A DNA stretch of 64,000 bases, from positions 62,001 through 126,000 of the forward strand of contig DATKRS010000011.1 of assembly GCA_035532035.1 (NCBI GenBank), given 5' to 3'. The notes under the pieces were generated by a model, which saw nothing but the letters and a program-made list of their open reading frames with translations, made no database searches and was not told the DNA's origin. The stretch comes from Candidatus Dormiibacterota bacterium. Its GTDB lineage: Bacteria; Vulcanimicrobiota; Vulcanimicrobiia; Vulcanimicrobiales; Vulcanimicrobiaceae. Within the stretch, counting starts at the first letter, position 1; each line of letters opens with the position of its first letter. Shown piece by piece: positions 8,951-16,477 of this stretch. The position numbers and the translations under genes were made by a program.

Positions 8951-10186
8951 TGCGGTTCTCACAACGGGCCGTAGGGCCCAAATCCCCAGTAATAGCAGCG
9001 CGCAGAGCGCACCGGCGACAAAGAACATCTCATGCAAGCCGATGAAGGCGGCGATCGTGCCGTCGAGCAACGATCCGAGCGGCACGACGCCGATCGCCAC
9101 CATCGTATACACGGAGATCGCACGCCCACGCACCTCGTCGGGCGCGAGCGTCTGGATCAGGACGTTCGTCGTTCCAAGAAAGGCGAGCGTTCCGACACCG
9201 ATCAAGGTCAGGACCGGTAAGGCGAGAGCGAGCGTCGGCACCACGCCTAAGAGGAGAACGCCGCAGGACATGGTGCAGCCGGCGATGAGCCAGAGGTACG
9301 AGCGGCGCTCCCGCTGCGCAAAATACGCGGTCACGAGCGCTCCGCCGAATCCGCCGATGCCCACCGCCGCCACCGCCCAGCCGAGCTGCTGCGCGTCGGC
9401 GTGAAGCAGGTTCACGGCGAACGCCGGGAGCAGCTGGCCGTACGGCCGCACGAGCAGCGCCGTGACCACGAACGACAGCATCACCCAGCGTAGAATCGGA
9501 TGGCGCAGCAGGAAGACGATCCCGAGCCGCAGCGCGCCGAAGAGCGATTCACCCCGCTGCGTGCTCGCTGGCGAAGGGCGCATGAGGAGAATCGCAACGA
9601 CGACCGCGAGCGTCATCACGGCGTTCGCGTAGAACGACCCGGCAACGCCGACCCAGACGATGAGCAGCCCCGCGATGGCCGGACCGATTACCGCGGGCGC
9701 GTTGAATGCGACAGAGTTCAGGCCGATCGCGTTCGGGACGTACGCGCGATCGACCAGCAGCGGAACCCAGCTCTGCCGCGATGGCGAATCGAACGCTGCT
9801 CCCGCGGAGTTGATCGCCGAGAGAACGATGAGGCTGGCAAGATCGAGATGCCCGAGCGTCGCCAGAACGGCCAGCGTCAACGCGACGAGCGACTCCACCG
9901 CATTGGTCACGAGGAGCGTCGCGCGCCGCGGCAGCGTGTCCGCGACGACGCCGGCAATGGGTGAGAGCAGCAGTACGGGAACGGCGCGCGCCGCTCCGAG
10001 AAATCCGAGATAGAGCGCGGCCCGATGCGGCGACCCGGCCATGCGCGCAACGAAGAATCCCATCGCGGTGAACTGCATCCACGTGCCGAGATTCGAGACG
10101 AGCAAGCCGCCCCACAGGAGGCGAAAATCGCGATACCGCAACGCCGCCAGGAGCGGCGCGCGCTTGGGGATCGGGCGGTCGATCAC
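8948..10186 (-). CDS. MFS transporter, EntS-like drug/siderophore exporter family
   Basis: 412 residues with about 12 hydrophobic segments. The N-terminus YRDFRLLWGGLLVSNLGTWM and the loop DTLPRRATLLVTN after TM3 are characteristic of the EntS/MFS_3 exporter family. It likely exports a small amphiphilic compound by proton antiport at the inner membrane. The GTG start at 10186 overlaps the stop codon of the upstream kinase-like gene (GTGA), so the two are translationally coupled. Longer in-frame extension upstream is Arg-rich antisense to the kinase-like gene and is rejected. Confidence 0.88.
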   Translation of the reverse strand: MIDRPIPKRAPLLAALRYRDFRLLWGGLLVSNLGTWMQFTAMGFFVARMAGSPHRAALYLGFLGAARAVPVLLLSPIAGVVADTLPRRATLLVTNAVESLVALTLAVLATLGHLDLASLIVLSAINSAGAAFDSPSRQSWVPLLVDRAYVPNAIGLNSVAFNAPAVIGPAIAGLLIVWVGVAGSFYANAVMTLAVVVAILLMRPSPASTQRGESLFGALRLGIVFLLRHPILRWVMLSFVVTALLVRPYGQLLPAFAVNLLHADAQQLGWAVAAVGIGGFGGALVTAYFAQRERRSYLWLIAGCTMSCGVLLLGVVPTLALALPVLTLIGVGTLAFLGTTNVLIQTLAPDEVRGRAISVYTMVAIGVVPLGSLLDGTIAAFIGLHEMFFVAGALCALLLLGIWALRPVVRTA

Positions 10187-10791
10187 GCGCGCGCGGCTGC
10201 AGCGATGAGGACGGCGCTGCCGTCGACGCCGAGCTCGGAGCTGTCCAGGCAGAGATCGTAGATGTGCGGGTCGCCGAAGTTGCATCCGAAGACGTCGCGC
10301 AGGTGCGCGCGCCGGGCAGCGTCGATTCGGTCGACCTCTTCGCTCGCACCGCCTTCCTCGACGCCGTAGGCCCGCGCAACGTGAGCGACGCGCCACGCAC
10401 GCGGTGCGTAAAGGAAGACGCGAAGCACGTCGGGGCGCCGCCCGAGGATTGCGCCGGCGCCCCGCCCGAGGATCACGACTCGCCCTCGAGCGGCGTATTC
10501 GAGGACGGCATTGCGCACCTCGGCGAGATATCGCTCGCCGAGCTCGGCCGCAACGCTCGGCTGCGCCAGCTCCGGCGTCGCACGCTCGAGCGCGGCGAGC
10601 ACCCTCTCGCCCATCGACCGCCGCGTGTCCTCGGCGGCCTCGACGTCCTCGGCGCTGATCTGAAGACGCCTGGCCACGACGACGGGAAGCTGATCGTCGA
10701 CGAGGTCGAAGCCGAGCAGCTCCGCGCTTCGACGGCCGACCCCGGTGCCGCCGGCGCCGAACTCGTTGCCGATCGTAACGATGGTGCGCAC
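10183..10791 (-). CDS. cytidylate kinase-like family protein
   Basis: 202 residues. The N-terminus VTIGNEFGAGGTGVGRRSAE matches the P-loop region of the cytidylate kinase-like family (Cytidylate_kin2), where a Gly-rich loop replaces the strict GxxxxGKS. The segment RVVILGRGAGAIL and the later Asp/Arg-rich helix region also fit the family. The true substrate of these proteins is not established. The GTG at 10791 places the P-loop at the usual distance from the N-terminus. It faces the ABC exporter operon divergently and overlaps the MFS gene downstream. Confidence 0.8.
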   Translation of the reverse strand: MRTIVTIGNEFGAGGTGVGRRSAELLGFDLVDDQLPVVVARRLQISAEDVEAAEDTRRSMGERVLAALERATPELAQPSVAAELGERYLAEVRNAVLEYAARGRVVILGRGAGAILGRRPDVLRVFLYAPRAWRVAHVARAYGVEEGGASEEVDRIDAARRAHLRDVFGCNFGDPHIYDLCLDSSELGVDGSAVLIAAAARA

Positions 10792-10836
10792 CGCAACGGG
10801 CTTCGGGACCGCGCGTTTTGAATACTGTGAGCACTC

Positions 10837-11847
10837 GTGCCGCCGATCATCGAGACCCGCGACCTGCGCAAGGTCTTCCGAACCGTACGCCGCAGACCGG
10901 GGGCGCTCGGCGCGCTGCGCACGCTCTTTTCGCGCGCCTACGAGGAGCGCGTCGCCGTTTCGCAGGTGACCATGGCGATCGAGCCGGGCGAACTCGTCGG
11001 GTACATTGGACCGAACGGCGCCGGGAAATCGACGACCATCAAGATGCTCACCGGCATCCTCGTCCCGACGAGCGGAAACGTGACCGTGGCCGGCGTCGTT
11101 CCGTACGCCTCCCGCGGCCGCAACGCTCGCAACATCGGCGTGGTCTTCGGACAACGCAGCCAGCTCTATTGGGATCTGCCGCTCGTCGAATCCTTCGAGC
11201 TGCTCCGCGCGATCTATGCGATTCCTCGCGACCGCTACCGCCGTAATCTCGATGCCTTCGTCGAGCTGCTCGAGATGGAAGACTTCATCCGTACGCCCGT
11301 GCGGCAGCTCTCTCTCGGTCAGCGAATGCGGGGCGATTTCGCGGCGGCGATGCTCCACGATCCGAAGATCATCTATCTCGACGAGCCGACGATTGGCCTC
11401 GACGTCGTGGCAAAGGAGGCGATACGCACCTTCATCGCGCGCGTCAACGCGGAGCGCGGAACGACGATCATCCTCACGACGCACGACCTCGCCGACGTCG
11501 AGCGGCTCTGCCGCCGCATCGTCTTGATCGACCGCGGCTCGATCATTTACGACGGCGACGTCGAGCGCATCAAGAACGAGTACGGCCGCTTTCGAACGCT
11601 CGTCGTCCACTTCGCGCAGCCCGTCGCACGGCCGCAGCTGGAAGGCGCGGAGCTGGTCTGCGTCGAGGGGTCCACGGCGCGGCTGCGCTTCGACCGCACG
11701 CGGGAGCGCGCCGACCGGCTCATTCGAGCGGCGAGCGAACGTTATGCGCTGGAGGACGTGAGCATCGAGGAGCCGGACTTGGAATCGATCATTCGCCGCA
11801 TCTACATCGAGGGCTACGACCGCTTGCCGGAGGAGGCATCGACGTGA
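10837..11847 (+). CDS. ABC transporter ATP-binding protein (ABC-2/DUF990-type exporter)
   Basis: 336 residues. It contains Walker A GPNGAGKST (58-66), the Q-loop region VFGQRSQLYWDLP, signature LSLGQRMRGD in place of LSGGQ, Walker B IIYLDEPTIGLD and H-loop TTHDLADV. The QRSQL(Y/W)WDLP segment and the roughly 85-residue C-terminal extension are typical of ATPases that pair with the two DUF990-type permeases of this operon. It energises export of an unknown substrate. Start is the GTG at 10837. Its TGA overlaps the GTG of the next gene. Confidence 0.93.
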   Translation: MPPIIETRDLRKVFRTVRRRPGALGALRTLFSRAYEERVAVSQVTMAIEPGELVGYIGPNGAGKSTTIKMLTGILVPTSGNVTVAGVVPYASRGRNARNIGVVFGQRSQLYWDLPLVESFELLRAIYAIPRDRYRRNLDAFVELLEMEDFIRTPVRQLSLGQRMRGDFAAAMLHDPKIIYLDEPTIGLDVVAKEAIRTFIARVNAERGTTIILTTHDLADVERLCRRIVLIDRGSIIYDGDVERIKNEYGRFRTLVVHFAQPVARPQLEGAELVCVEGSTARLRFDRTRERADRLIRAASERYALEDVSIEEPDLESIIRRIYIEGYDRLPEEAST

Positions 11848-12380
11848 TCTATTCCAGCGGGGCGAAGCGGCCGCGCATCGACCGGAGTGCGTACGTGGCT
11901 CCGACCGCCATCGTCAGCGGGGACGTGACGATCGCGGCAGGCTGCGCCGTTCTCCATGGCGCCGTCATCGTCGCCGAAGGCGCGCCCGTGGAGATTGGCG
12001 AGGAGTGCGTCGTCATGGAGCACGCGGTGCTGCGCGCCACGAGCAAGCGCCTCACGCTCGGCGAGCGCTGCGTCATCGCTCCGCACGCCTACGTCGTAGA
12101 CGCCTCGCTGCCGGCGGACTCGCATGTGCCGATCGCCGCCGCACAAGGCGAGAACGTCCGCTCGCGCAACGCGCAGACGTACGCGGACTTCCTTCGGAAA
12201 GCGCACGCCGACGACGCCGCCGTCGACACGCCGAAGCGCACGGCGCCGAAGCAGCCGAGCGTTCCGGAGGAGATTCCGGAGGCGCCGCATGTCGAGGGCG
12301 TGGACAACGCGATGATGCTCGAGCTCGCGGAGATGGAGCGCCGGCGGCAAGAAACGCTGCGCAAACGAGGCGGTAAGTAG
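11844..12380 (+). CDS. hexapeptide-repeat (left-handed beta-helix) protein within the ABC exporter operon
   Basis: 178 residues. Residues about 10-110 show the isoleucine-patch hexapeptide pattern of gamma-carbonic-anhydrase/acyltransferase beta-helices (RIDRSAYVAPTAIVSGDVTI, then GCAVLHGAVIV and CVVMEHAVLRA). Two His/Glu-containing turns could hold a metal, but the full three-His set of gamma-CA is not evident. The last ~70 residues are charged and probably form an alpha-helical tail with coiled-coil character. It overlaps the ATPase gene by GTGA and precedes the permeases by 14 bases, so it appears to be an integral part of the exporter operon. Its role there is unknown. Confidence 0.8.
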   Translation: MIYSSGAKRPRIDRSAYVAPTAIVSGDVTIAAGCAVLHGAVIVAEGAPVEIGEECVVMEHAVLRATSKRLTLGERCVIAPHAYVVDASLPADSHVPIAAAQGENVRSRNAQTYADFLRKAHADDAAVDTPKRTAPKQPSVPEEIPEAPHVEGVDNAMMLELAEMERRRQETLRKRGGK

Positions 12381-12394
12381 AAAGTAGTCGCCAC

Positions 12395-13192
12395 GTGACC
12401 GCGCTGGTTCTTCCGTATTGGGAGTTTGCGAAGAAAGCGTTCGCCCGTGAGGCGACGTATCGCTTCGAGGTCTTCACTAACGTCGGGTCGCTGATCCTGC
12501 GCGTATACCTGCTGCGTTGTCTATGGACGGCGCTCTACGCGCAGAACGCCGCGCCCATGAATCTCCCGCTGCATGCGATGATCACGTATGCAACGGTCGC
12601 GCTACTGATGTCGCTCGTGCTCGAGATCGACGGAACGCGGTTGATCCGCGAGAGACTGCGTGAAGGCACGATCGCGACGGACCTCATGAAGCCGATCAGC
12701 CTGCCGCTGTACTTCTTCTCGGACGGCGCGGGGCGCACGCTGCTCTATGCGGTCCTCGTGATACCGACGCTGCTGTGCGCGCTGCTGCTCGTCCACATCG
12801 ACGTGCCGCGGCCGGCCACGCTCGCCGTCTTTGCGCTTTCTTTCCTCGTCGCGTACTGCGTCAACTTCGCGCTGAACTTCTGCATGAATGCCATCGCCTT
12901 CTGGACGCTGGAGACGTTTGCGCTCCAGCTCATCGTCCGCTGGGTCTCCGACTTGCTCTCCGGGCAGATCATCCCCCTGACGCTCTTCCCGGGCTTGGCC
13001 GGCCGCGTGCTCTTCGCATTGCCTTTTGCCGCGATCTACTCGACGCCGCTCTTGATTTACATCGGTATAATCCCTCCGAGCGGCTGGCAAGAAGCCCTCG
13101 CCGTGCAAATCCTCTGGCTTGCAGCCTTCGGCTTGGCCGCATTCGGCGTCTGGCGCGCAGCGGCGCGGCGCATCGTCATCCAAGGGGGCTAA
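12395..13192 (+). CDS. ABC-2 type permease, DUF990 family (subunit 1)
   Basis: 265 residues with about six transmembrane segments. The pattern LIRERLREGTIATDLMKPISLPLYF in the first cytoplasmic loop is characteristic of the DUF990/COG4587-COG3694 permeases, in which the sequence 'G.(l/i).t.L.(r/k)P' follows TM2. It forms a heterodimer with the next gene product and the ATPase. The GTG start at 12395 lies 14 bases after the hexapeptide gene. Confidence 0.88.
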   Translation: MTALVLPYWEFAKKAFAREATYRFEVFTNVGSLILRVYLLRCLWTALYAQNAAPMNLPLHAMITYATVALLMSLVLEIDGTRLIRERLREGTIATDLMKPISLPLYFFSDGAGRTLLYAVLVIPTLLCALLLVHIDVPRPATLAVFALSFLVAYCVNFALNFCMNAIAFWTLETFALQLIVRWVSDLLSGQIIPLTLFPGLAGRVLFALPFAAIYSTPLLIYIGIIPPSGWQEALAVQILWLAAFGLAAFGVWRAAARRIVIQGG

Positions 13193-13219
13193 CGCGACGG
13201 TGCACGGAATCACGAGTTG

Positions 13220-14014
13220 ATGCTGGCGGCGTACGCGCAGTATTGGCGTATCAACGTCTTGACGATGCTCGAGTACCGAGCGAACTTCGTCATGTGGTTC
13301 GCGTTCACGATCGTCTATCACGCGGTCGCACTCGGAGCCCTCTACGTCACGATGCGGCAGTTCCCGTCCATGAACGGCTGGACGTTCCGTGAGATGTTCC
13401 TGCTCTACGCGCTCTGGATGACGGGACACGAGCTGCACAACGCGTTCTTCTTCCAAGTGGTCAGCGTGCCCGATTTCGTCCGCGAGGGACGCTTCGACCG
13501 ATTCCTCATCCGCCCGCTCGACGCGCTCTTCCAGGTGCTGATCGTTCCGCAACAGCTGATTCCCGACGGCCTCGTGCTCGCGTTGGTGACGCTCGGCCTG
13601 GCCATTCCGGTCGCGGGCCTGCACGTCACCCCGTTGCTGCTGCTCTTGATCGCGCTCGTCGTGTCGGGAGGGGCGCTGATCGATCTCGGCATCTCACTGG
13701 TCATTGCGACGCTCTCGTTTTGGTTCGTTCGGGTCGATACGCTGCGATGGGCGGTGATGTCGCTCGAACAGGATTTTACGCGCTATCCGATCAGCATCTA
13801 CGCGCGCGGCGTGCGCCTCGTCCTCGCCTTCGTGCTGCCGTTTGCCTTCATGAACTACTTTCCAGCGACGTTCTTGCTCGCGAAACAGGAGACGGGATTG
13901 GGATTGAATCCGGCGGTCGGGCTGCTCACGCCGGCGATCGGCGTTGCGTGGGCCGGCGTTGCGTACGGCTTTTGGCACGTCGGGCTGCGCCGGTACCAAG
14001 GAACGGGATCGTGA
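13220..14014 (+). CDS. ABC-2 type permease, DUF990 family (subunit 2)
   Basis: 264 residues, about six transmembrane segments, with the matching loop VREGRFDRFLIRPLDALFQ, the DUF990 signature. It is the partner of the preceding permease. The ATG at 13220 is preferred to the TTG one codon upstream. Its TGA overlaps the GTG start of the serine hydrolase (GTGA), so all five genes from 10837 to 14892 form one operon. Confidence 0.88.
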   Translation: MLAAYAQYWRINVLTMLEYRANFVMWFAFTIVYHAVALGALYVTMRQFPSMNGWTFREMFLLYALWMTGHELHNAFFFQVVSVPDFVREGRFDRFLIRPLDALFQVLIVPQQLIPDGLVLALVTLGLAIPVAGLHVTPLLLLLIALVVSGGALIDLGISLVIATLSFWFVRVDTLRWAVMSLEQDFTRYPISIYARGVRLVLAFVLPFAFMNYFPATFLLAKQETGLGLNPAVGLLTPAIGVAWAGVAYGFWHVGLRRYQGTGS

Positions 14015-14892
14015 AGCGCGGTGGATTCATCGGCACGGCGCTCGCGGCGGCGGCAGCCGCCGTGCTGCCGAGGGGCGCGCGCGGGCAAGAGCTCGAGCAG
14101 CAAATCTCCGACCTGCTCGCGCAAGGAGACGGCACCTTCGGGGTCTTCGCCAGAACGATGGCCACCGGACCGGCGCTCTATGCGATCAACGCGTACGAGC
14201 GCTTCCCCTGCGCCTCGACCATCAAAGTGCTCGTCATGACGACGGCGTTCTACGCCGAAGAACGCGCGCCGGGCGCGCTGGCCGAACGCGTTCGGTTCGA
14301 CCGCGCTCGCCTCATCGGAGGATCCGACTACATGCAGACCCTCCCAGACGGCGAACGCCTGCGCGTCGGAGATCTCATCAGGCCCATGATTCTCTACAGC
14401 GACAACACCGCCGCGAACATGCTCATGAGCCACTTCGGCATGGAGCTCATCAACGCGGTCGGGGTACAGGCCGGCATGCTCGACACCCATCTCGCGAGGC
14501 TGTTCATCGACGTTCCGTGGAAAGTGCACGACCTCAACGTCACGACGCCGTACGACATGGCCACCCTCCTGTATCAGATCGAGTACGGCGCGCGAGAGGC
14601 CGTGCCGACGATCGTGCAGCCGCGGCACTGCCGTCACATGGTCGGCCTGATGCTCCACCAGCAAGACCGCGACAAGATCCCGGCCGGGCTACCGCCGGGG
14701 ACCCCCGTTGCGGACAAGGACGGCGAGCTTGACGGGACGCGCAACGACGCCGGCATCGTCGAGCCGTTCGGCGACTCCCCGTTCATCCTGTCGATTTTCA
14801 CGAAGGGCATCGGCGATTACGCGAGGTGCTTGCACACGATTCGCCGCGTCGCGCGGCTTACGTACGATTCGGTGGCCGGCAGCGATCTTTAG
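14011..14892 (+). CDS. exported serine hydrolase, beta-lactamase/PBP-like
   Basis: 293 residues. The leader KRGGFIGTALAAAAAAVLP resembles a Sec or weak Tat signal, with cleavage near residue 25. It has the three class A-type motifs at canonical spacing: Ser69-Thr-Ile-Lys72, Ser130-Asp-Asn132, and Lys236-Asp-Gly238 in place of KTG. No Glu occurs between residues 157 and 190, where the deacylating omega-loop Glu166 should be. True beta-lactamase activity is therefore doubtful, and a peptidase or esterase of the penicillin-binding fold is more likely. It is the last gene of the ABC exporter operon, with its stop codon inside the following repeat. Confidence 0.85.
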   Translation: MKRGGFIGTALAAAAAAVLPRGARGQELEQQISDLLAQGDGTFGVFARTMATGPALYAINAYERFPCASTIKVLVMTTAFYAEERAPGALAERVRFDRARLIGGSDYMQTLPDGERLRVGDLIRPMILYSDNTAANMLMSHFGMELINAVGVQAGMLDTHLARLFIDVPWKVHDLNVTTPYDMATLLYQIEYGAREAVPTIVQPRHCRHMVGLMLHQQDRDKIPAGLPPGTPVADKDGELDGTRNDAGIVEPFGDSPFILSIFTKGIGDYARCLHTIRRVARLTYDSVAGSDL

Positions 14893-15171
14893 GGAAGCTC
14901 TGAAGAAGTCCATGTACCGATCGTTTGACGCCCTGAGGGTTCGGATGGTAGGAGACCGCGAGGAAGCATACTCGTGGCAGTCTGTGACCGAGCGGGCGAC
15001 GCCGCAGACGAGCCCTCAGGGCGCAAACCCAATGGGCAACGGCGTTTTTGCCGTAGCTCGTCGTCGCTGCGTCGGTCACAGAGCGCCCGGGCTATGCTCC
15101 CTCCTCGCTCCTCGATCTCCGGCCAAAACGCTCGTTGCGCTCGGTGCAGCGACTTCTTCAGAGCTTCCCTA
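14890..15171. repeat. long imperfect palindromic repeat element, copy A
   Basis: The ends are a perfect 21-bp inverted repeat (14890-14910 and 15151-15171, tip TAGGGAAGCTCT). Further inside, an 11-bp perfect pair TCTGTGACCGA (14981-14991) and its complement (15072-15082) lie in register, with partly matching sequence between, so the whole 282 bp could fold into one long hairpin with a central loop near 15030. The TAG stops of both convergent neighbours (14890-14892 plus strand; 15169-15171 minus strand) are made by the repeat tips. Two modules, 14932-14952 (21 bp) and 15100-15121 (22 bp), recur exactly at 24788-24808 and 24763-24784 in inverted orientation. No coding gene is seen inside. Confidence 0.8.
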
Positions 15172-16005
15172 GCGCGGCTCGACGCGCACCGAGCGCATGG
15201 TGTCGCCGCGACGAATCGCATCGAGCGCCTCGAACCCGTCGGTCATCTGCCCGAAGACGGTGTATTGGCCGTCGAGAAAGCGCGCGTCGTCCAAGCAGAT
15301 GTAGAACTGCGAGCCTGCGGAGTCCGGTTGCGACGCACGCGCCATCGCGACCGTCCCGCGCAGGTGCGGGCGCGCGTTGAACTCCGCCTTGAGCTGGTAT
15401 CCCGGGCCGCCGGTTCCGTCACCGCGCGGATCGCCACCCTGCACGACGAATCCCGGCTCGACGCGATGAAACGCGAGACCGTCGTAAAACCCGGCGTCGG
15501 CCAGTTTCACGAACGCAGCCGCGTGCAGCGGCGCGTCGTCGGGGAAGAGCTCGAAGACGATGTCGCCGTGGTCGGTGGCGATGCGCACGCGCGACGTGTT
15601 CGCGCGCTGCGCGCTCTGCGCGATCTCCGACGGATCTGGTGGGGTCATGCTCATGTTCTCAGTTACCTGTGCGGGCGTCGTAAGAGCCGGTGCTTTGTGC
15701 AGCGGACAGCCAAAGGCCTCGTCACGAGCGAGTAGGGCAAGCTTAGCCGGCCGGTCGAGGCGCTTGAAGCGCGCTTCGTGCGAGCGGGCGGTATTGAGCC
15801 CGCGCGTGTACCACCAGGCCAGCAATGCGACCGGCAAGCGGCTGCGCGTGTACCGCGCACCGGTACCGCGGGAATGTGCTCGTAGACGCCGGGCCAAGTG
15901 CGTCGAGCATCCTGTATAGAGGGTGCCGTCGGCGCACGCGAGCACGTATACGACGGCCTGGGGTTTAGCGCATGCTCCCTGATGGGATATATGGTTAATT
16001 GCCAT
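15169..16005 (-). CDS. GIY-YIG nuclease domain fused to a cyclophilin-type peptidyl-prolyl isomerase
   Basis: 278 residues in one uninterrupted frame. Residues 18-105 match the UPF0213/YhbQ GIY-YIG domain: Y20-V-L as the GIY part, Y30-T-G as YIG, Arg39-Arg40, and Glu77 in the HEARFKRL helix. Residues about 138-278 are a short bacterial cyclophilin (PpiB-like) with FHRV (179-182), FVVQGGDP (186-193) and GSQFYI (231-236). Two Met codons lie between the domains (residues 118 and 120, nt 15654 and 15648), so a separate PPIase could also be made from the same mRNA; a convincing ribosome binding site there is not seen. The start ATG shares two bases with the divergent ATPase start. Confidence 0.85.
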   Translation of the reverse strand: MAINHISHQGACAKPQAVVYVLACADGTLYTGCSTHLARRLRAHSRGTGARYTRSRLPVALLAWWYTRGLNTARSHEARFKRLDRPAKLALLARDEAFGCPLHKAPALTTPAQVTENMSMTPPDPSEIAQSAQRANTSRVRIATDHGDIVFELFPDDAPLHAAAFVKLADAGFYDGLAFHRVEPGFVVQGGDPRGDGTGGPGYQLKAEFNARPHLRGTVAMARASQPDSAGSQFYICLDDARFLDGQYTVFGQMTDGFEALDAIRRGDTMRSVRVEPR

Positions 16006-16465
16006 GAGTTGGGGAAAGCCGGAGGTCGGCGACGGAAGCGACCGTGTGCTTCGGGTCTGTATACCGCCCGACGCGCGTCACGTTCCAGGCGTCCGCAAGA
16101 CGCTGGCAGGCTTTGCCCGCCGACACCACGTCGCGTCGCGCGATCTGGACACGCTGCTGCTCGCCGTGGGAGAAGCGGTGACCAATGCCGTCGAGCATTC
16201 CGAGACGACGCACGACATCGAGGTCCAATGCCGCATCGACGAGCGGGAGATCATCGCGACGATCATCGACAGCGGACGCGGCGTCGATCGCTCGGCAGTC
16301 GACCGCATCCTGCCGCTTCCCGAGCCGATGTCCGAAGGCGGCCGCGGCATCCCGCTGATGCAGCGCTGCACCGACATGTTCTCCCTGCGCCGGCTCCCGG
16401 GAGGAGGAACCGCCGTCGTGCTCGGGCTCCTGCGCCGGATTCAGGAGAATGACTTGGCTTCGTGA
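16004..16465 (+). CDS. anti-sigma factor-type serine kinase (RsbW/SpoIIAB-like HATPase)
   Basis: 153 residues of the GHKL ATPase fold. The N-box is AVGEAVTNAVEHS (about 52-64), the G1 box DSGRGVD (about 89-95), and the G2 region EGGRGIPLMQ (about 108-117). Stand-alone domains like this act as anti-sigma factors or switch kinases that phosphorylate STAS anti-anti-sigma proteins. No STAS or sigma gene is next to it. The ATG at 16004 overlaps the ATG of the divergent fusion gene in the tetranucleotide CATG. A GTG about 13 codons downstream is an alternative start. Confidence 0.85.
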   Translation: MSWGKPEVGDGSDRVLRVCIPPDARHVPGVRKTLAGFARRHHVASRDLDTLLLAVGEAVTNAVEHSETTHDIEVQCRIDEREIIATIIDSGRGVDRSAVDRILPLPEPMSEGGRGIPLMQRCTDMFSLRRLPGGGTAVVLGLLRRIQENDLAS

Positions 16466-16477
16466 AATGCAGTAGCC

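Noticed and set aside
10792-11610. Upstream extension of the cytidylate-kinase-like frame.
   Set aside because: It is antisense to the ABC ATPase gene and shows no conserved pattern; the family P-loop begins just after the GTG at 10791.
14974-15168. Possible small protein inside the long palindrome.
   Set aside because: Open frames there have no ribosome binding site, and the palindromic structure explains the sequence better.
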